Shown: positions 61,193 through 64,000 of the stretch, in pieces
How the letters are laid out: each line of letters begins with the position of its first letter
Numbering within the stretch: the first letter of the stretch is position 1
Origin: Klebsiella sp. BIGb0407
GTDB taxonomy: Bacteria; Pseudomonadota; Gammaproteobacteria; Enterobacterales; Enterobacteriaceae
NCBI RefSeq assembly: GCF_024807845.1
Contig: NZ_JANUEQ010000012.1
Coordinates: 1 to 64,000, forward strand
Direction: 5' to 3'
Length of the DNA stretch: 64,000 bases
Position numbers and translations under genes: made by a program
The notes under the pieces: model-generated
What the model saw: only the letters and a program-made list of their open reading frames with translations
Database searches by the model: none
What the model was told of the DNA's origin: nothing

Positions 61193-63862
61193 TCAAAAAC
61201 TGTACTTTCCACCCAGCATCACTGATGTATCGCTATAGCCCTTATCACCTAACTGCAGAGCTACATTACCCCAAACACCAAACAGCTTACTAAACTGACC
61301 TTCTGTACCCACTTTCAATTCAGTAGTGTTCGCTGTACCAGCCTGTTTCACCACTACGCCATCCATAACGCTAGCAAAGTCACGCGTGTTATGTATCCAG
61401 TTTACTTCCGCGAACGGTCGGAAGTTATCATTCTGACCATCATTAGTTTTACTATTATCACCAATGTAAGTTTTCGCACCCAGACGGGTCTGGATATTAC
61501 CATTCCCTTTTCCGGAAATTTCGGTACCGTTTAATTCTGTATGTTTATCGGCCTTCACACCCATCCAGGTAAATGTAGCTTTAGGCTGGATGAAGTACGA
61601 CTTCAGTCCGTCTTCAGTCTGGTCCAAACGAAAGGTATAACCGCTTTCCAGAGATGCAGTTATACCCTGCGAGTTATAGGACTCACTGCTCATCTCTTCA
61701 CCACTTACCCGGTTTTTAAACCAGTTGTACTGAGCCAGAGTACCTACATATGCTCCAATCTTATCCATATTACTGGCATACCAAGTACCGTATACCCCCG
61801 TGCTGTAGCCAATGACGGAGCCATTGGCATGGTAGCCGTTGACACTCGATGTTGTTTTATTTTTGCTATTTGCATAGCCGACCATAACACCGAGATGGTA
61901 GCGGTCATCAGTGCTTGAGCTCCATTGAGTAATATCCCCCCCAATTTGCATGACATAGCGATTAGCGAGTGTTTTCAGTTGACCACTGCTATCCCGTGAA
62001 CGGGTATGACCCCCTTCATTACGTAACCACATGCTAGTGACTTTCTTCTCACCTGTCAGAGCATCGGTATACTGAGTTTCCCCGATTAAGTCATGAAGAT
62101 GCATGGTGAATACATTGTTAGCCACCGCTAAATTTGCAGCATAGGTGCTAGATTCTGGACGCATTACTTGAGCAGCACTATCCTGTTCTTGCCAACTATT
62201 CAGATACCAGTTGCTGGAGTTACTTCCCTGCCCACGAACCAATGAGTAATCATAGGCTCCGGCTACAATACGACTATCCTGAATAAAGACTCCGTCGGAT
62301 TGACCATTAACGGAAATAATCTCAATACCATTCAATGTTTTAGATCCTACTCCGCCAATGTTATTAAAAAGGACAGAAGATGTGCCGAAGGTATTACCGT
62401 TAATGATCAATTTATCTGTTACAGAGTTATCGCCACCCAAGACGGTATCAAAGATCAACGTGCCACCATTACCAATGTAGTTGCCGTTAATAACTGTAGT
62501 ATCGCCGGCACGTTCGTTCGCCATCGTCAGGCGACCTGAGTGAGTGAAAGTTCCTACATGGTTAAGCGTGGTCGTCTGCACATTGTCAGTGGAAGATCCG
62601 TTGGCAGTAATCAGGGTACCCGTGTTAACAAGGGTATTTTCACCTGTACCGAATTCACTGATGCCGTCTGACATATCCCATGTAGCGCCATTAGCATTGG
62701 TGAAGATATTTCCTTCGTTTCCTAACTGAATTTTACCAATAATACGGTCAGCATTCGTGATGGCGCTGGCTCTTCCCTGAGTAATAATGGCGTAACCATA
62801 GGAAGGGCCTTGAATCCTGGCAGTGTTGATGATTGAGGTCTCCCCGCCGCCATTGTTCTCGGCATAAATTCCGTTACCCCAGCTCGAGATATCACCACTG
62901 ACGTTAATCGCCAGATCCGTAGCGCTACTGCCATTAACGGCATTAATTCCGTTTGCTCCGGATAGGGTGCCTGATGAGGTGATGTAGGTCATCCCAGAAC
63001 CATTATTCGTAGTATTAATGCCGTTCTCCCCGACACCAATATTAGCACTGCTGTTAATCGTCATATCAGTGGAATTGGAATCATTACTGGCATAAATCCC
63101 GTGTTTGCCACTACCTATATTGCCTGATGCGCTAATAGCTGTAGCTCCAGTTCCCTTGTTAATGGTATGAATCCCATCATCTCCGACATTGATGTCACCA
63201 CTGCCGTTAATTGTGATATCCGTGGCAGTAGCCGCATTATTGGCATAAATCCCGTATCTACCACCATTGATAATGCCTGTTGTTGTGATAGAACTAGCCC
63301 CGGAGCCATTGTTCGTGGTATTAATCCCATCCTGTCCAACGCCTAGCTCTGCGCCAGAGGAAATCGTTAATCCTTTGGTATTGTTACCATTAACGACATT
63401 AATACCCACACTTCCGCCACTGATAGTGCCTGTTGTTGTAATAGTAGTCGTCCCAGAGCCATTATTTTGGGCAGAAACAGCATCGCCCCCCCCCTTCACA
63501 TGGCCACTGGTGCTCATGACCATACTCGCGGCATTATCATCATTAATGGCGGTAATCCCAACATCGCTACCGACGATCTTTGACTGATTATCATCCTTAA
63601 ATACTAGGTCACCACCACTGTTAGTCAGTTCGATAGCACTCTTATCCGTGGTATCTATATCGAATCCGGGAGCTGTAGAAACCGACAGCGATGACCCGGT
63701 GAGCCCTATACCATTTGTTTCACTCCCAGAGCAAACATAGGTCGTCGAGTCGGCTGAGTTACAGGAGCCAGCCGCCTGAGCGGAGGAAATAAATACGGTT
63801 ATAATGACCGGTGTGGAGAGAACGGCAAGTCTTACAGAATTAGCTAATACATCACGCTTCAT
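61193..63862 (-). CDS. Autotransporter (type Va) with repeat-rich passenger
   Basis: 889 aa from the ATG at 63862 (GGA seven bases upstream). Signal peptide ~1-31 (ending 'SSAQAA'). The passenger (~35-590) contains five or so degenerate repeats of about 45 residues ('DGINTTNNGSG..SITT.G', 'GIYA.N...ATDITINGSGDI'), which should form a beta helix; two Cys occur near its start. The C-terminal ~270 residues are the 12-strand barrel, ending 'MLGGKYSF'. It is probably surface-exposed; adhesion is the usual role of this class but is not shown. Confidence 0.93.
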   Translation of the reverse strand: MKRDVLANSVRLAVLSTPVIITVFISSAQAAGSCNSADSTTYVCSGSETNGIGLTGSSLSVSTAPGFDIDTTDKSAIELTNSGGDLVFKDDNQSKIVGSDVGITAINDDNAASMVMSTSGHVKGGGDAVSAQNNGSGTTTITTTGTISGGSVGINVVNGNNTKGLTISSGAELGVGQDGINTTNNGSGASSITTTGIINGGRYGIYANNAATATDITINGSGDINVGDDGIHTINKGTGATAISASGNIGSGKHGIYASNDSNSTDMTINSSANIGVGENGINTTNNGSGMTYITSSGTLSGANGINAVNGSSATDLAINVSGDISSWGNGIYAENNGGGETSIINTARIQGPSYGYAIITQGRASAITNADRIIGKIQLGNEGNIFTNANGATWDMSDGISEFGTGENTLVNTGTLITANGSSTDNVQTTTLNHVGTFTHSGRLTMANERAGDTTVINGNYIGNGGTLIFDTVLGGDNSVTDKLIINGNTFGTSSVLFNNIGGVGSKTLNGIEIISVNGQSDGVFIQDSRIVAGAYDYSLVRGQGSNSSNWYLNSWQEQDSAAQVMRPESSTYAANLAVANNVFTMHLHDLIGETQYTDALTGEKKVTSMWLRNEGGHTRSRDSSGQLKTLANRYVMQIGGDITQWSSSTDDRYHLGVMVGYANSKNKTTSSVNGYHANGSVIGYSTGVYGTWYASNMDKIGAYVGTLAQYNWFKNRVSGEEMSSESYNSQGITASLESGYTFRLDQTEDGLKSYFIQPKATFTWMGVKADKHTELNGTEISGKGNGNIQTRLGAKTYIGDNSKTNDGQNDNFRPFAEVNWIHNTRDFASVMDGVVVKQAGTANTTELKVGTEGQFSKLFGVWGNVALQLGDKGYSDTSVMLGGKYSF

Positions 63863-64000
63863 AGGATCATCCACTCTTATATGATTGTTATGGTCTACAT
63901 TGCTGTAAATGCTGACTTAGTTATTGTTGCGTCATGACAGATTCAAAAACTGTTTTTTACTTCAGGGCTAACAAAAAATATAAATAATATAAATATTTAT
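63863..64000 (-). promoter_or_regulatory. Upstream region of the autotransporter gene
   Basis: AT-rich leader of at least 138 bases running to the window edge; it should hold the promoter, but no elements are clear enough to name. Confidence 0.35.

Noticed and set aside
62900..63500. Regular repeats that might suggest a CRISPR array
   Set aside because: They are degenerate coding repeats of the autotransporter passenger, in frame and about 135 bp long, without constant spacers.

Overview
The window is most of the transfer, replication and accessory region of an F-like conjugative plasmid from an enterobacterial host. Three things support this: an oriT whose nic core matches the F/R1/R100 type, a near-complete F-type tra operon in canonical order, and an IncFII (R1/R100-type) replicon with copB, CopA antisense RNA, tap and repA. 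The sequence does not fix the species; Enterobacteriaceae or close relatives fit the GC-rich backbone. No partition genes, antibiotic-resistance genes or CRISPR arrays were seen.

Layout. 1-2650: leading region with two copies of a structured repeat unit and small unknown genes; the second copy is degenerate. 2650-3790: mostly gene-free. 3795-4268: transfer-associated lytic transglycosylase. 4340-4640: oriT with nic and large TraM-type palindromes. 4680-35970: transfer operon traM-J-Y-A-L-E-K-B-V-(orf)-C-trbI-traW-U-trbC-traN-(2 orfs)-traF-(orf)-traQ-trbB-traH-traG-(entry-exclusion-like cassette)-traD-traI-traX-finO. traT and a recognisable F traS are missing; an AT-rich patch running from the 3' third of traG to just before traD holds an unknown membrane protein and a Sel1-repeat protein instead. 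36173-39400: two unknown genes, copB, CopA/CopT, tap, repA and oriR.

40370-64000 is a mosaic of AT-rich accessory modules: a candidate divergent type I toxin-antitoxin locus (40373-40775), an orphan membrane protein and a small-ORF/lipoprotein pair, a decayed vapBC, an intact higBA, a resolvase fragment, a 6.2-kb Tn3-family transposon (44752-50971), a gene clipped by that transposon, parDE, a zinc-ribbon plus ATPase/nuclease pair, a Cre-like recombinase beside a large palindrome, and a surface-protein region. The last contains a truncated TbpB-barrel protein, a frameshifted Slam-like outer-membrane protein and an 889-aa autotransporter.

The most notable candidates for undescribed biology are: (1) the Tn3-family transposon whose cargo is two different TIR-domain proteins and a two-TM protein, resembling a Thoeris-like anti-phage module; (2) the 52855-55354 zinc-ribbon/P-loop ATPase-nuclease pair; (3) the 26-codon hydrophobic toxin candidate whose mRNA and divergent antisense RNA would start with 21 nt of perfect complementarity; (4) the Cre-like recombinase with its adjacent 15-bp-arm palindrome; (5) the replaced entry-exclusion cassette. 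Functions given for families are established knowledge; all system-level proposals are inference.
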